From Ottelia alismoides (taxonomy: Eukaryota > Streptophyta > Magnoliopsida > Alismatales > Hydrocharitaceae), in the NCBI GenBank assembly GCA_037367405.1, contig JAZKJV010011604.1, positions 744,001-808,000 of the forward strand: a DNA stretch of 64,000 bases. The letters are read 5' to 3'. Below, one piece after another: positions 35,845 through 49,233 of the stretch. The notes below the pieces were generated by a model. The model was not told the origin of the DNA, made no database searches, and saw only the letters and a list, made by a program, of their open reading frames with translations. The translations under genes and the position numbers were made by a program. Positions within the stretch are counted from its first letter, which is position 1. Every line of letters begins with the position of its first letter.

Positions 35845-37692
35845 ATTTAAATCAATCAGACATGGAGATTATGGAATGAAGATTATCTCCTTCCATAATA
35901 TGGGAGTTGGCGGAAGTCTCATGTAACTCATGAGATTATGTTATTCCATGGAAATATCCAAGATTTTCAACAACACTTTTTGTAAATTATTCTACAAAAA
36001 TAATTCATAATTATTTTGTAAATATTTCAATCTTGCCATTGGAAAATTGTGAAGGACATTCACAACTCAAAATAAAATGTGAATTATATTTTCAATTTAA
36101 TGTCCAATATGAAACCAATTCAGATTAACATTTAATTAACAAATGTAAATTTCAAATTGATCCCTCTTATATATTATAAATCACATTCATAATATATATG
36201 AGTAAAATGGATAGTGCAATTCGCTTTATCCTTATCCATGACAATTAAATCACATTTAATCATCTTGGATCTCTGTTCCCTTGGTCCCAAATAATATGAA
36301 TAACATTCACATTATTCACGTCTTTGATAATTAAATCTCATTTAATTATCTTTGACAACTCACTTTATAATATGAATTAAATTCACACTATTCAAGATAA
36401 TTAAATCACATTTAATTATCAATTTTCTCAATGCTTGGATACATAATATCAACAATGAAATTATCCTAAACTCTTTCAAGGGTAACGTGCTTTCTCTGTG
36501 GATACTTGGTGATAAAGATAGGGCGATTGTATTATTCCACATGTAGTGACTTGGATATTGAGATCATAACTCAAATACATATCTCAGGCCTCCATAGATG
36601 CTTGATTAAATCAAGACCACAAATCTAATCTTCTCATTGCATCTGAATCACATTCAGATCAATGTCCAACATTTGGACCAAGATCATATTACTTCTCTAC
36701 TGAGAGGAGTCACTAAAATCCAGACACATTTCATCACTCCCTAGGAATGGAAGCCTCATGGTTATACAATCGTTTATAATCACATCACCCTCAGGTATTC
36801 CCATAACCTTTACATCCTGCATACTAGAAGACTCAGAATAAACCCGAAGTATTAGATCAATTTTACACTGTTTACTTTAGGGTCTTCTCAGTAAGTTTCT
36901 CATTTGACTTTAGGGAGTCGCTATCAATCATATAATTTCCAAAAAAAGCATATATCATACCTAGGTCTTGATCACATACTTACCAAAAGTATATATCAAA
37001 CCTACAAATTCAGTCAAGCTTCTAAAGCGAGACGACTGTGTATGGAATTTAATTCTTCCCAATATCTCATGAGTAAGCTCATATCTCCCGGTTCATTAAT
37101 GAACCTGTATGATCCCTTTGAGAGATCTTATTACTCATATGCCCTTACATGCAAACCAGCGCGCCAGTGTATAGACCTTATTCAGTTCATCAACGTATTG
37201 GTCTGCCAAATGTACATACTCAGACGTATAGTAACGCATCTATCTTCGGTCAGAGGATGTGTGCTAATATCTTGACAGCATAGGACTTTGGTTATCTCGA
37301 TCTTGTTAAGTCAACTATTTGACCTAACCTATCTAACACCTCCGAATCTCTATTCTTATGCAGATGACCTACATCAAGAGGTCAATTAAATATCAACCTT
37401 TAGAGAGAGGATTGCCATATCTGCTCATGTTGGAGATCATATCTTAATAATCATTTAACGGTGCTTGATGAGCCCTCAATGTAATTCTTTAGATATTCAT
37501 CTAAGCACTAAACTCTATGATTCAATTATTGAATCAACACATGTATGATTAATAAGAAGGCCATGGTACATAACCCTAATTGTACTAAGGGACTTATTAT
37601 GCAAATTAGTTATTCTTCATTTCAGATCAGGGAAAGATATTTCCAGTAACATTTATTACATAATGGCTCGTTGTGGGATCGCATGTCCAATA
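35845..37692 (-). mobile_element. Copia-3 3' LTR, truncated
   Basis: Similarity to the Copia LTR starts at about 35845 (matching 31803 and 43391), so the U5 and promoter part are absent. The inner terminus reads CCAATA instead of CCAACA, followed by the PPT complement ATCTCCCACTAGCCCA at 37693-37708. Confidence 0.88.
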
Positions 37693-40600
37693 ATCTCCCA
37701 CTAGCCCAAAGAGCCATTAATGGGCTAATCATTTAAACCCGCACTCATGTGAAAATCATTGGTTGTTTAGAAAAAACAGCTAGGTAAGCTGATCTGGCAC
37801 TCTGTTCCCGAGAGACTATGCCAAGTCCTTTTACGGCACTTGCATATCCCCTAGTAATAGTCCTCGCATTTAATGCGAATGTTGCATCTTATGCAATCAG
37901 TACTCAAACTTGTTAAAAATAGTTATAGTGTCCTCGACACTATTGCTCAATAATTACCATAACCAGTATTTCCATAATCCTTATCAGAATGCCCTTATTC
38001 CTAGAGATCTCTATCTCCTAAGGTATCTGCAGTTAAGTCCTTATTGATCACTATCTATAAAGTCTTGAGTCCTTCAAGACAAGACTTAGAGATCACTATC
38101 TTTAAAGTATTGTTATCTTTGAAGATATTTTTATTACTGCAATCAAGTGTTTTATTTCCATAATAGAATTAGTAAAAATTTACTACTCCCATTGCATGGT
38201 TGACATCTAGTTTATGTACACATTTAGCACACACTCGGCTTCTCATAACTGATGAATAAGGGCAAGCAGTTCTAGCATTCACTTCCTCAACTCTTTGAGG
38301 TGTTATCCCTTCAGATAGGTCAGTACCATATCTTAAGGGAAGGAGGCCTTCCTTGGGATTTTCCAAGAAAATGGAAATGTCCAAGATGTACAACTAATGT
38401 GATGGTCCCAATACCCTCTTCTCTTTGCTTCTGAACACATTCAGAACTAAGGTCTTAAGAGATATCCTTGAGATCATATCTCAAGGTATGGAATAACTAC
38501 ATTATAAACACTAATTACCATCCTTATGTCATTCCAAATGATTAAGATATCATTTACATTTAGCATGATGAACACAATGGTACTCCCACTAAGCTTCACA
38601 TGGTTCATCAAGATTCTATCTAAAATCATAACATTCATAATTTTATCAAATCTTATGCTCCATCTACAAGAATCTTATTCGAGTCCATAGATAGATTTCT
38701 TTAGCTTTCTTGCTTTTCTCAACAATGAAGCCCTGGGGCTACTTCATGTGAATATCCTCATAGAGGTATTCATAGAGGAATGCAATATTGACTTTCACCT
38801 CAAGATTAAATGAGTTCATTTACTTTGTTTTCATTTTAATTCTAAGGAGAATCATCTTCTAAGAATCGCATTCTCAGAGAAAAATCTTTTAATAATCTCA
38901 AGGTCATAAAGTAGGCATCCAATACCATCTTTATTTTCCTAATGAAGTAGCACTCTCTGATGCTAGATTTCATCTGGCATGCATGGAACCATATTAAGGA
39001 TATATATTGCATTCTCTACTACATGTATATATATCGAAAGTAAGAGGTAATTATGCTACAATTCATCATTGATCAAATCATGTCATACATGATCAATTGC
39101 ATCTCCCTACAACTCTCTTGAGTTTAGATTTATCATGAGGAATGAGATAGAAATGATATTCCTTTCTCCACAAGGTATTCCATGAATTCATCTAATTGGT
39201 ACTTGCTACCTAGGTTAGATCAAATTCATTTTATCTTCCTTAAAACTTTGGTTCGAAACAAAAATTGTGAAATCTTTGAACATTTCAAAGGTTTCTTAGG
39301 TGAAGAGAAGAAATCTCATATCATACATAATCATCAATAGATATAACATATCCGTAATGTTTACTATGATATAGATGATTCACATACATAAATATGTACG
39401 AGATCCTGAATACCTTGACATCTTACACATTTCCCAACGAAGGGTGTAGTGGACATTTTACTTTGAATATAATATTCATAAGTATGCATGTTTTGAAATT
39501 TTAGACATTCTAAAGTTTCATCTCTTACTAGTTTATTGATCTCATCAATAGATATATGTCCAAGGTTTAATGCCAGATCATTGTCAAATTATCTTCATCC
39601 TCCTATTAATCTTAAAAGGTTTAATTTTCAATATTAGAAATGTTAATGAACCATTCATTAATTTTCTAATATAGCAGGTTCCACTGGATGTCAGAATACT
39701 ATCTGAAATATATCCACCATAACTCTTTATGATAGGTTTATTCCAGAATTCATGTTTATTTCCAACATTTAGAAACAAACAATGAGTGTATTCTAATATC
39801 TAGGTCTTAGAGACATTCTATAAGACTAAGGGATCTCCCACTAAAATTATGAAGTTTATTTCTCCAATAGAGATTGTTGCAACCATTGCATCAATATCCA
39901 TGGATGCCTATTAAACCTTAAAATCAAATTTTCCAGTCTTCTGATACACATGCAACCAATTGCAAGTGTTATTATAAGAATGAGATACAATTATTATACT
40001 TTGATCTTATCAAATAAGAAAGTCAATTTCAATGATTATATGTAGATGTAGATTATTTCGATGCACTATACGAGTCCTTCTCCGAGGATTCTGGATAGAC
40101 TTGATAGTCATACTATCAACACATCAGCTTGTTGCAGTATTGGCATTCATCCAACTCTTTGGATGTCATATGGAAGTCATAGAAGTACAGTCAATTTCTT
40201 GACTTTCCTTCTCAACTTGGGTCCGATACATGCTTCCACTGCGCTCCCTTCATCTATAAGCAATCACCGCTTAAGACGAAGGATCTCTTATGTCGAACAC
40301 AAAAGAATTCAATGTAGAGTATTTCAACATTTATACATGCTTCATTCAATTCATACAATGTGAATATTATGAATCTTCGTGAATGACTAGAGTATAGATA
40401 GTAGAATGATGACACTCATTGTATATACATAAATTTTAACTCTTAAAGACTTCAGTTTAGGTAGGTATTCAAACATTTTAAATACATCATCTCTTAAAGA
40501 GACCATTCTGCACGATGCCGAAAACCATGTCATTCGTGATTAAATGTTAAGAGCACATATGTATGCCAGAATATCTTCATAGATTTTATAAAGATTATTC

Positions 40601-40870
40601 GACAATTACGATCATCATTGACATGTCACTTCCAAAGTACATTCGATGAGAGATCAAGACTATAGAGACATATACACCATAGGGTTGTAGATCTATTGTC
40701 TACTTAATGGTCATTTCTCATTATTATGAGGAAACTTGAACATTGCAATCACATACATTATGTGTCCAACTGCAAGTACAATATCTAAATCATGGATTCA
40801 ATCCATGATATTTTTCTGGTTATTATTGAGTATAGCTTTGAGTGGGTTTAATGAAAAATTATATGAAATA
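37693..40870 (-). pseudogene. Copia-3 gag-pol remnants
   Basis: The minus-strand frame 38393-38169 keeps an RNase H/connection segment (GLLPLRYGTDLSEG). The RT catalytic turn at 38549-38560 reads N-V-N-D, with the shared Tyr-to-Asn change plus loss of one Asp. RT upstream is partly deleted: around 38790-38810 the sequence jumps, skipping a stretch present in Copia-2 at 26690-27150. The integrase region ends at the shared stop at 39364-39366. The gag start is near 40860. Confidence 0.78.
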
Positions 40871-42604
40871 AGAAATTTGTATAGGTGTATATATATCATA
40901 TATACATATTTTACTTTGATTTAGGAGTTTTTATATCAAAGTTGTCTTGCCATGTCAACACTGAATGCTCATCCCCTTAATCACTTTCAATGTAAGAGAT
41001 ATACTTACCATTATATATCAAGCAAGATCTGGGATCTCCTTCCTTATCTTTGTTACATCCCAATAATATGAGAACCTGTAACTCGGATAAAAGAAGCGAG
41101 AACACATTCCGCCTTGCAAGTCCAACATGCATTTCCCAATCCGGTCTTTAACACACGGGCCCACCACCCCTAAGGTGATGTTGACCCATCATTAATTGAA
41201 CCAACCGTCAACAGGAATACAACTAGCTATGCGCAATCCAATATCACCCCAATAATATGAGGACCTGATATTGGGGTCACTACGCAAACGTACTTACTCT
41301 TTCGAGAAATGAAGAGTACGATCCAGATGTGCTTGCATGTAGGATCTGTCACTTCGAACAATCATCTCCTACATACAATCCCTTGTGATAGAACCTTTTG
41401 TCTTGACGGGAGACCATGGATGTCACTTATGTGATCCTCCATATCACGTTCAAATCTTAATCAATCATTATGAATCGTATTCATTACAATTAATTCTTCC
41501 AAGGGAAATAACAAATCTATTAAAATAGTGTGTTCAATTTTAATAGGATTTCAATTAATCTAATCATATTAAATTAATGATCTAATTAATATCCAACAAA
41601 CATCCAATTATTGTTACTTCAAATATGATATTATCTCAAATACGTATTATTTCGAATTTTAATAATTAGAAAAATACATCATGACCTCTCAAGCATTATT
41701 TTTTCCCTACTCGCTGTCATGGTCAGTACCGACGAGAGTGGGACAGACCGCACACGATGCAACCTGCTACCCCAACGCTCCCTGATTAGACACCATATCC
41801 GCCTCGAGAAAAGATAATGCCAAGTTAATCACTTTGTACATGAGATGATAATCAGTTTTTCAACCGAGGTTATACCATATAATAATAATCAAAATAATTT
41901 TGATTAACATTATAAATATATTTGCTAAACAAATCTCCAATCCTATTCAGGCAACTATGTTTGTTGGGATCATGTAGATCATGTAACCAATTTGTGATCT
42001 AGATCACATATAATCAAATATTGGTTAGGCGAATGTCATTTAAGGAAATAATTGTAATCAAATATTTCATAAATATTTATTCGTAATTATTCCATGAAAT
42101 TAAATCATTTAATTTCAATAAGGGTTTAAATGACAATCACAAGGTTCTTGATTAGGAAAGTAATTTTCATCAGTGACCCTTACTAAAATTAGCATATCTC
42201 AGTCACTTTAAATTCAACTTAAGCAAAATAAGTTCCCAAAGTTTGCTAATTTTATATACAACATAACCTATGTGGTTTGCATGCATTTAAAGATGTTTCA
42301 AAGCAATAATTAACTCCATAATTACATTAAGAATCGCAATCCTCGAAACAGAGGATAGATGTTCACTAAAATGATCATACTTACCATTATACAGATTCAA
42401 AATCATGCAAACTCAGATCTTGAAGTTTCCTTATTTATTGGGAAACAAAATCTAAGTGTTATTTTCACATTTAAACATTTTAAACAGAGCCTAAAATACT
42501 AACTAAAGTGAGACGCGAAATTAAAATGCGAGAAAACTTTCGTAAACCCTAGTGAACCCAAGTCATCCTTGGTTTATGGATCATATCTGAAATCTTCGAC
42601 CTAA
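40871..42604 (-). other. Copia-3 leader, non-coding
   Basis: Conserved with the Copia-1 and -2 leaders. The inverted repeat here reads CCAATATCA/TGATATTGG (41238-41246, 41266-41274): both arms changed, so pairing is kept. No ORF supported. Confidence 0.7.
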
Positions 42605-42617
42605 GGCTCTGATACCA
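42605..42617 (-). other. Primer-binding site, Copia-3
   Basis: GGCTCTGATACCA, complement of the initiator tRNA-Met-type PBS, two bases from the LTR at 42620. Confidence 0.92.
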
Positions 42618-42619
42618 CT

Positions 42620-45241
42620 TGAAGTATATGGTAAGATCCTTAAGCGCATCACGGAAGCGTGAGGATCGCATCGTATGTGATCGCGAGCGATTAGTCGCAC
42701 TAGTTGCTCGAGGCAGCGAAAATTGAATTTTTTTTCACACGATGAAACCACATGATCCAAGAACACTTCTCATATTGTTTCCTTGAAACCACAAACAAGT
42801 AATAGTATTACCTCTTGAAGCATGGTTGTGATCGAGTCTCTAAACGAAGGGACCACCTGTCTCAAGTCTGATCTGATGGAGGAGACGCTTGCGAGCGTGT
42901 CGATGAAACACGTGCTCCTCGCAATCCATGTTGATGATCCAAGTGACGAATCTCCTGATCTCGTCGAACGAGATACGAAGTCCTCTTCACGAGAAATGAG
43001 CATTAAAGGAGACAAAGATCCACAAGCAAATGATCGGGCAGCATAACGATGATGCTGCATCGATGGAGACTCTCTCTATGGCTTCCATGGTGGACGTCCA
43101 TGTGTGTGTGAGTGTGTGTGTGAGAGAGAGAGGCATGTGGAGAGGAAAGAGAGATAGAGAGAGATTTATGTTCTTATGTTGTGTTGTCTTGTCTAAAGAA
43201 GAGCAAAGGGGGTGCCTCTCCTTTTATAATATTTTGGGATCCATGGATCTCAATCCATGGACAACACAAATGCAGTGGCTCACATTGATTTGTGTTTCTT
43301 TTAACGGCCAAGATTTTATTGTAAAAATACAAAAATAATTAATTTAATTAGATTAAATATATATTAATCAATCAATATAATTAAATTCTAAAATTAAATC
43401 AATCAAACATGGATATTATGGAATAAAGATTGCCTCCTTCCTTAATATTGGATTTGGTGGCAATCTCATGTATTCACATGAGATTACGTTATTCCATGAA
43501 ATCTCCAAGATTTCCAACAACACTTGTTGTAAATTATTTTACAAAAATAATTCATAATTAATTTGTGAACATTTCGATCTTTCCATTAGAAAATTGTGAA
43601 TCACATTCACAACCCAAAATAAAATGTGAATTACGTTTTCAATTTAATGTCCAATGTGAATCCAATTCACATTAACAATTAATTAACAAATATAAAATAC
43701 AAATAGCTCTCTCTTATATATTCTAAATCATATTCATAATATTTGTGATTAATATGGATAGTGCTATTTACATTATTCATATTCATGACAATTAAATCAC
43801 ATTTAATCATCTTGGATCTCTATTCCACTTCCCAAATAATATGAATCACAGTCACATTATTCACATATTTGATAATTATATCTCACTTAATTATCTTTGA
43901 TAACTCTCTTTATAATATGAATCAAATTCATATTATTCATGATAATTAAATCACATTTAATTATCAATTTTCACAATGCTTGGATACATAATATCAACAA
44001 TGAAATTATCCTAAACTCATTCAAGGATAATGCACTTTCTTCGTGGATACTTGAGGATAAGGATAGGATGATTGTATTGTTCCATGTATAGTGACTTGGA
44101 TATTGAGATCATATCTGAAATCCAAATATCGGGCCTCCCATTGATGCTTGATTAAATCACGTCCGCAAATCTAATCTTCTCACTGCATCTGCATCACATG
44201 CAGATCAATGTCTAGCATTTGGACCAAGATCAGATTACTTCTCTACTGAGAGGAGTCACTACAATCCAGACCCGTTTCATCACTGCCTAGGATTGGAAGC
44301 ATCATGGTTATAAAATCGTTTATGATCACATCACCCTCAGACATTCCCAACACCTGTACATTCTGCATACTGGAAAACTCGGAATAAACCCGAAGTATTA
44401 GATCAATTTTACATTGTCTACTTTAGGGTTTTATCAGTAAGTTTCTCATTTGACTATTAGGAGTCAGTATCGATCACATACTTTCCAAAAAAGCATATCT
44501 CATACCTAAGACTTGATCATATACTTTCCAAAGTATATATCAAACCTACAAATTCAGTCAAGCTTCCAAAGCAAGATGACCGTGCATGAAATCTGATTCT
44601 TCCCAATATCTCATGAGTGAGCTCATGTCTTCTGGTTCATTAATGAACCCGTATGATCCCTTTGAGAGACCATATTACTCATATGGCCTTACATGCACAC
44701 CATCACGTCGGTGTATAGACCTTGGTTAGGTCATCAACCTATTGGTTTTCCAAACGTACATACTCAAACATATAACACATCTACTTCTGGTCAAAGGATG
44801 CGTGCCTATATCGTGACAACATACAACATATCACTTTGGTTATCTCGATCTTATTAAGTCAACTCTTTGACCTAACGTATTTAACACCTCCGAATCTCTA
44901 TTCATATGCAGAGGACCTGCATTAAGAGGTCGGTTAAATATCAGCCTTCAGAGAGAGGATTGTGATCTCCTCCTCAAGCTGGAGATCATCTCATAATAAT
45001 CATTTGATGATGCTTTATGATTCATCAATCTAATTCTTTAGATATTCATCCAAGCACTAGCCTCTATGATTCAATTATTGAATCAACAGTTGTATGATTA
45101 CTAAGATGGCCACGATATATAACCCTAATTGTACTAAGGGACCTATTACGTAAATTAGTTAATCTTCATTTCAGATCAGAGAATGATATTTGCAATAACA
45201 TTTATTGCATAATGGCGCTCCGTGAGCTCGCATGTCCAACA
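42620..45241 (-). mobile_element. Copia-3 5' LTR
   Basis: 2622 bp from TGAAGT to CCAACA (plus-strand reading). The TATA-like word is on the minus strand near 43220, with the conserved CCATGGAT dyad beside it (43230-43260). The U5 hairpin is GATCGCAT/ATGTGATC (42664-42671, 42675-42682). A TG-rich microsatellite is at 43104-43123. Confidence 0.92.
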
Positions 45242-46066
45242 GACGAGATCTAAAACAGAAGTTGCGGGTTGCAATAAAGCTTAAAAAATTGGATAGTCTA
45301 CTAGATCAAGAAGAAGACCATTTGTAAATGTTGTTGTATATTGTATTTCAAAAAAATTGAAAAATAAAAAAATTTAAAAGGTGGACAAGCCTAATTGAAA
45401 ATAAGATGCTTGTGGGAGTGTACATATCTGTATAGTCAATAAGCAAGCTTGATCTTCAAAGTCATATGTATGTGAGCCTGCATTCAGATGACGTGGTAAC
45501 AGTGGTCAAGCATCCTATGATAGGTATCTACACTAACCATTCAGTCGGATCATCGTATATCATGAATAAAAAAATTCCAATTGAAATGATGGCAACCATC
45601 CATTCTTCTCTCCACATCCTCTTCTTGATCTGGTTGTCACTTGAACTTAGAAGGTAATACCCTGCTTCTTGAGGAAAGAGTTGTTGAGTTAGGGAATTAA
45701 GTTCACCATGTTGGAGAAGACTGACTTCGACCGTTCAGCCGAGGAGATCTACTTATCTCACAAACTGTCTAAGATAAATTCATAGTCATAAGGGTTTGCA
45801 TATAAGTTGAAGTATTTTGACCTATTTATTGAGGAGACTTGAGCAGAGTTTGGGGATTCTCAAATATTGTTGTGTTTCAAATCCATTTCTTAATAAGGTT
45901 CTGACCAGGCCTAAAATCAAAAGGTCTAACTTAAGCTCCAAACTTTGTTTTTGTGAAGACAAGTTTAAAAATTAAAATCAATCCACTTTCTTTCTTTTTC
46001 TTTTCTTTGTTTTTATTTTCTACACTTATTGCATACGAGGGACTAGGAAAGGCAAGTATAGGGGTG
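45242..46066 (+). mobile_element. Family A element, 3' internal region
   Basis: Matches 55085-55862 in order: GGTTGCAATAAAGCTT, the A-rich stretch, AAAATAAGATGCTTG, GTGAGCCTG and the purine run before the LTR (GGCAAGTATAGGGG). Non-coding; the frame at 45466-45657 has no recognised similarity. The Copia-3 insertion separates it from its 5' part. Confidence 0.7.
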
Positions 46067-47795
46067 TAATGAGTCTCCATTTCATCTCCTTTATTCTATC
46101 ATTTTGGCCATAAAAACCCTTGCTAATGCATGCAAATAATATTATTTTGTACAAATTAACATCAGTTACTTATTTCAATTATTATGTATACAATACAGTT
46201 TTTAATGCATAAATTATAAAATAAGAAAATAAAAGAGAAAGAATAAAATGGCAAAGTATTTTATGACCCTAGACCTCGAGACCTAGGCATCTTGATGAGG
46301 GGTTGACAATGAATAAAGTAGGTGGAAATAAGGACCATTTATTCATTAAAATTCACTTTTATTTGTTCATCAATAAGTACATTTTGGATCCTATTTTATT
46401 TTCTATTTTTTACACCTCAAATAAAGAAACTTTGTACATGAAAGTTGTAGATAATAATACATAGAAAAATATAAAATTGAATTCAAACAAAAATAAGATA
46501 CAATGTACAAGTTATACTCTAAATAAAAGGCAATCCCAACTTCTCAAAGCCATATCTCCTAAATAAAAAACACAAAATGATTAAAATCATCTTTAATTGA
46601 TTATAACTTTTAACAAGTTATGTATCGAAGGTGGTTTCATATTTTTTGGAGTTAAGGTGTGAAAGTTAGGTTTTGGACCCCCTATTGTATAATTTCCTAC
46701 ATAAAATATTCATTTTAATTATTATTTCTTATTTTAATAATTGTGCATTTTTCTTATTATTTAAATATTATCTTTAACATATGTAAATATTTGGAATAGA
46801 ATAAAAACATAAATTGAACACAAAAAAAATAATATACATAAATACACAGATGAAATAACTATACTTATACCTATATATTTAATACCCCTATTTATTTAAG
46901 TATACATAATATATCAGAAAAAATTTTAAAAAATATATTTATGTATATGAAAATAAGTTATAAATATATGAAATAATCAAATAAAATAATAGAATAAAAA
47001 ATATAAAATAAAAATAAAATACCCAAAATATAGATGAATATACCTATAAATATACCTTAAAAAGTAACTTGTAATAAATAAACTCAAAAAAATAAATAAA
47101 AATAATATGAAAATACTACAGAAAATAAGAAACATTTTTTGTTTTATAAATTTAATTTAATAAAATCATTTATTATTTAGTTTCAATTTCATAAATAATT
47201 TTGGGCGTGTTTTTCCTAGATGGTCCGCGTGGATCTTCCAGTTGGCTCTATTGGTTGACTTCGATCAACCAGCCGACATAGCCTTGCAACCTTGTCTGAC
47301 CTAGTTTTGACATGCTCTTCTTTGAATTTATAGCTCGAATCTTGTGACTTTTTGGAAAGCTTCATCTTTCGATTTTCATCCTCGATCTACCCTCTTACAT
47401 GCTCGCTTGATTCCTCAAGTTATGGATCTCTTATTCGATCTTGTCACCTCGTTCTTCCTGCCGCTCTAGTTGTGTGTACATAACTTTCCACCTAAGATCT
47501 CTTCGATTTTTTAATCCCTTTGGACACCTTCTCTCCCTCCTTTTACACTCAACAACTCGAGGAAGTGATTCCTCTCCACGCTTTTGGTTGGATCGAGGAG
47601 TGGCTTTAAGGCAACTTCCACCATCTCCGGCGGCCTCTACCATTGTGAGGTCCATCCCGCAGCCCTACATCGCTCTAGGTTTTTTTTATCACTTTTTGGT
47701 TAACTTTTACTTAGAGATTTCATTTATTGCAATTAGCTTAAGGTTTCATGCATCACAATAGTGTAAAACACCTTCCATCATGCTTCTACCTCGCC
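46067..47795 (+). mobile_element. Family A gypsy LTR, 3' truncated
   Basis: Starts TAATGAGTCTCC after a purine tract. Collinear with 55863-57282 and 21490-22550, including the degenerate palindrome at 47215-47242 and GGTTGA/TCAACC at 47253-47270. Similarity stops at about 47795, where inverted family B sequence begins. The frame at 47441-47761 has a counterpart at 22101-22391 and is LTR sequence, not a gene. Confidence 0.72.
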
Positions 47796-49233
47796 CCATA
47801 GATAGAAAGAATTTTGTAGAGGTCTTGTCAATCCACAAGGCTGAACAATAATCGTCAAAGTGACCTGACACGAAACTCATCAAAATCAACAATTAAGCCA
47901 CAATAAGAATTAAGCAATTTAAAGTAAAATATGTGGAGTTAAATTTTATTACAACTCTACAATGAAGTGTATGGTACAAGTAAGTGTAGAGTGTCGAACG
48001 GATGGAGCAAACGGGAGAATGGTGCAAGTGGATGCAAAAATGTGTGCTTCTTGTTATCTATGTGTTTTTATGTGTTTTTCAAAAATTTTATATATTATTT
48101 TTTAATTGACTTTAATTTGTATTTTTTATTTCTTTTTTATATTTTCATTTTTATATTTGCAAAGTTGGTGCAAGCTTTTTCGTTAATTTATTTTTCGTTT
48201 AAACTAAGGTATATAAGGCATATATAAGGCTATATATACAATGCAAGGTAATATATATGTAACATCTAATAAAAATGAAAACAATATAGGGAAGATTTGG
48301 ATGGGTTTTAATAACTGTTTACTATTTTTTGAGCATTTTTGTGATTTTTTCTAATTTTTATGAATTTTTAAATTCTAAAATATCCTAAATCAAGGATTAA
48401 TTAAATAGGTCGAATGAAAATGGAAATTGAAAATACCAAATAATATCTGAAATTTTCTAAATCAATTTAAACTCATTAATAATAAAATAAAGAAATTATA
48501 GTACAAAAAATGATGTTTTGGAGCTTTTAAGAATTTTTAAGATTTTTATAAAGTTTTTGTGTCTTTTTTATTTTAATTATTTTCTTTTTCTATTTTTAAT
48601 GATTTTTTGGTCTGAAGGTTGAAAATATCTAAAAAAATAAAATATATATTTTTGGGAATTTTTCAAAATGTTTTTAAATTATTTTGCGAATTTTTCAAAA
48701 TGTTTTTTATTTTTTAGTATTCTATAACGTAAATAGGGAATATTTGTGTTCTTTTTATTTTTATAAAATAAGAAAAAGTCCTAAAAAAGAAAATAAAAAT
48801 TGGTGTGAAAATGTATTCAATCAGTAGCTTAACCCTATTTTTGGTAATTTTTGGAGCACAGACACTATATTTAATAAATATAAGAAATGCAAAACAAATC
48901 ATTGAACTCATAGGGGCATAAATATAAATAAAAATAATGTCGAGCACTTCTCTGAAAATTTTCCAAAATATATAACCAGAATAAATATTTTTTGGACAAA
49001 AATGGAATAAGAATAGGCATATAGGCCCAAGTGCAAAAATGCCACCTCATGTGGGACAACATGTGAGGTGACAGGGGCTGGACTAAGTTGTAAATAAAAA
49101 AAGAACGAAGGTCTTTTTGAAATTATTACAATAGAAAATGAAAAATGAAAGTTTATGTATTAAACATCAAATTACAAAAACTGGGGTGGAAGGTGTAATA
49201 TACCAACGCCGATGAACGTATCCAAAGAGGCAC
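47796..49233 (-). mobile_element. Family B gypsy LTR fragment (minus)
   Basis: Reverse-complement similarity to 33800-35080, for example the GTGGAGTT word and the CACCTCATGTGGGACAACAT segment at about 49030. AT-rich, no ORF supported. Cut at 49234 by the start of a family A LTR; GGCAC (49229-49233) would be the left target duplication, but its partner lies beyond the window. Confidence 0.6.

Larger units (their letters stand above)
35845..45241 (-). mobile_element. Copia-3: minus-strand copia element, left LTR truncated
   Basis: Right LTR 42620-45241 is complete, PBS complement is at 42605-42617, internal region 37693-42604 and left LTR 35845-37692 lacks about 0.8 kb of its outer (U5) end. 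No target duplication is recoverable because the left end was deleted together with its flank. The right flank (45242 onward) is family A internal sequence, so it inserted into a gypsy element. Same family as Copia-1 and -2, and similarly gene-dead. Confidence 0.9.
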
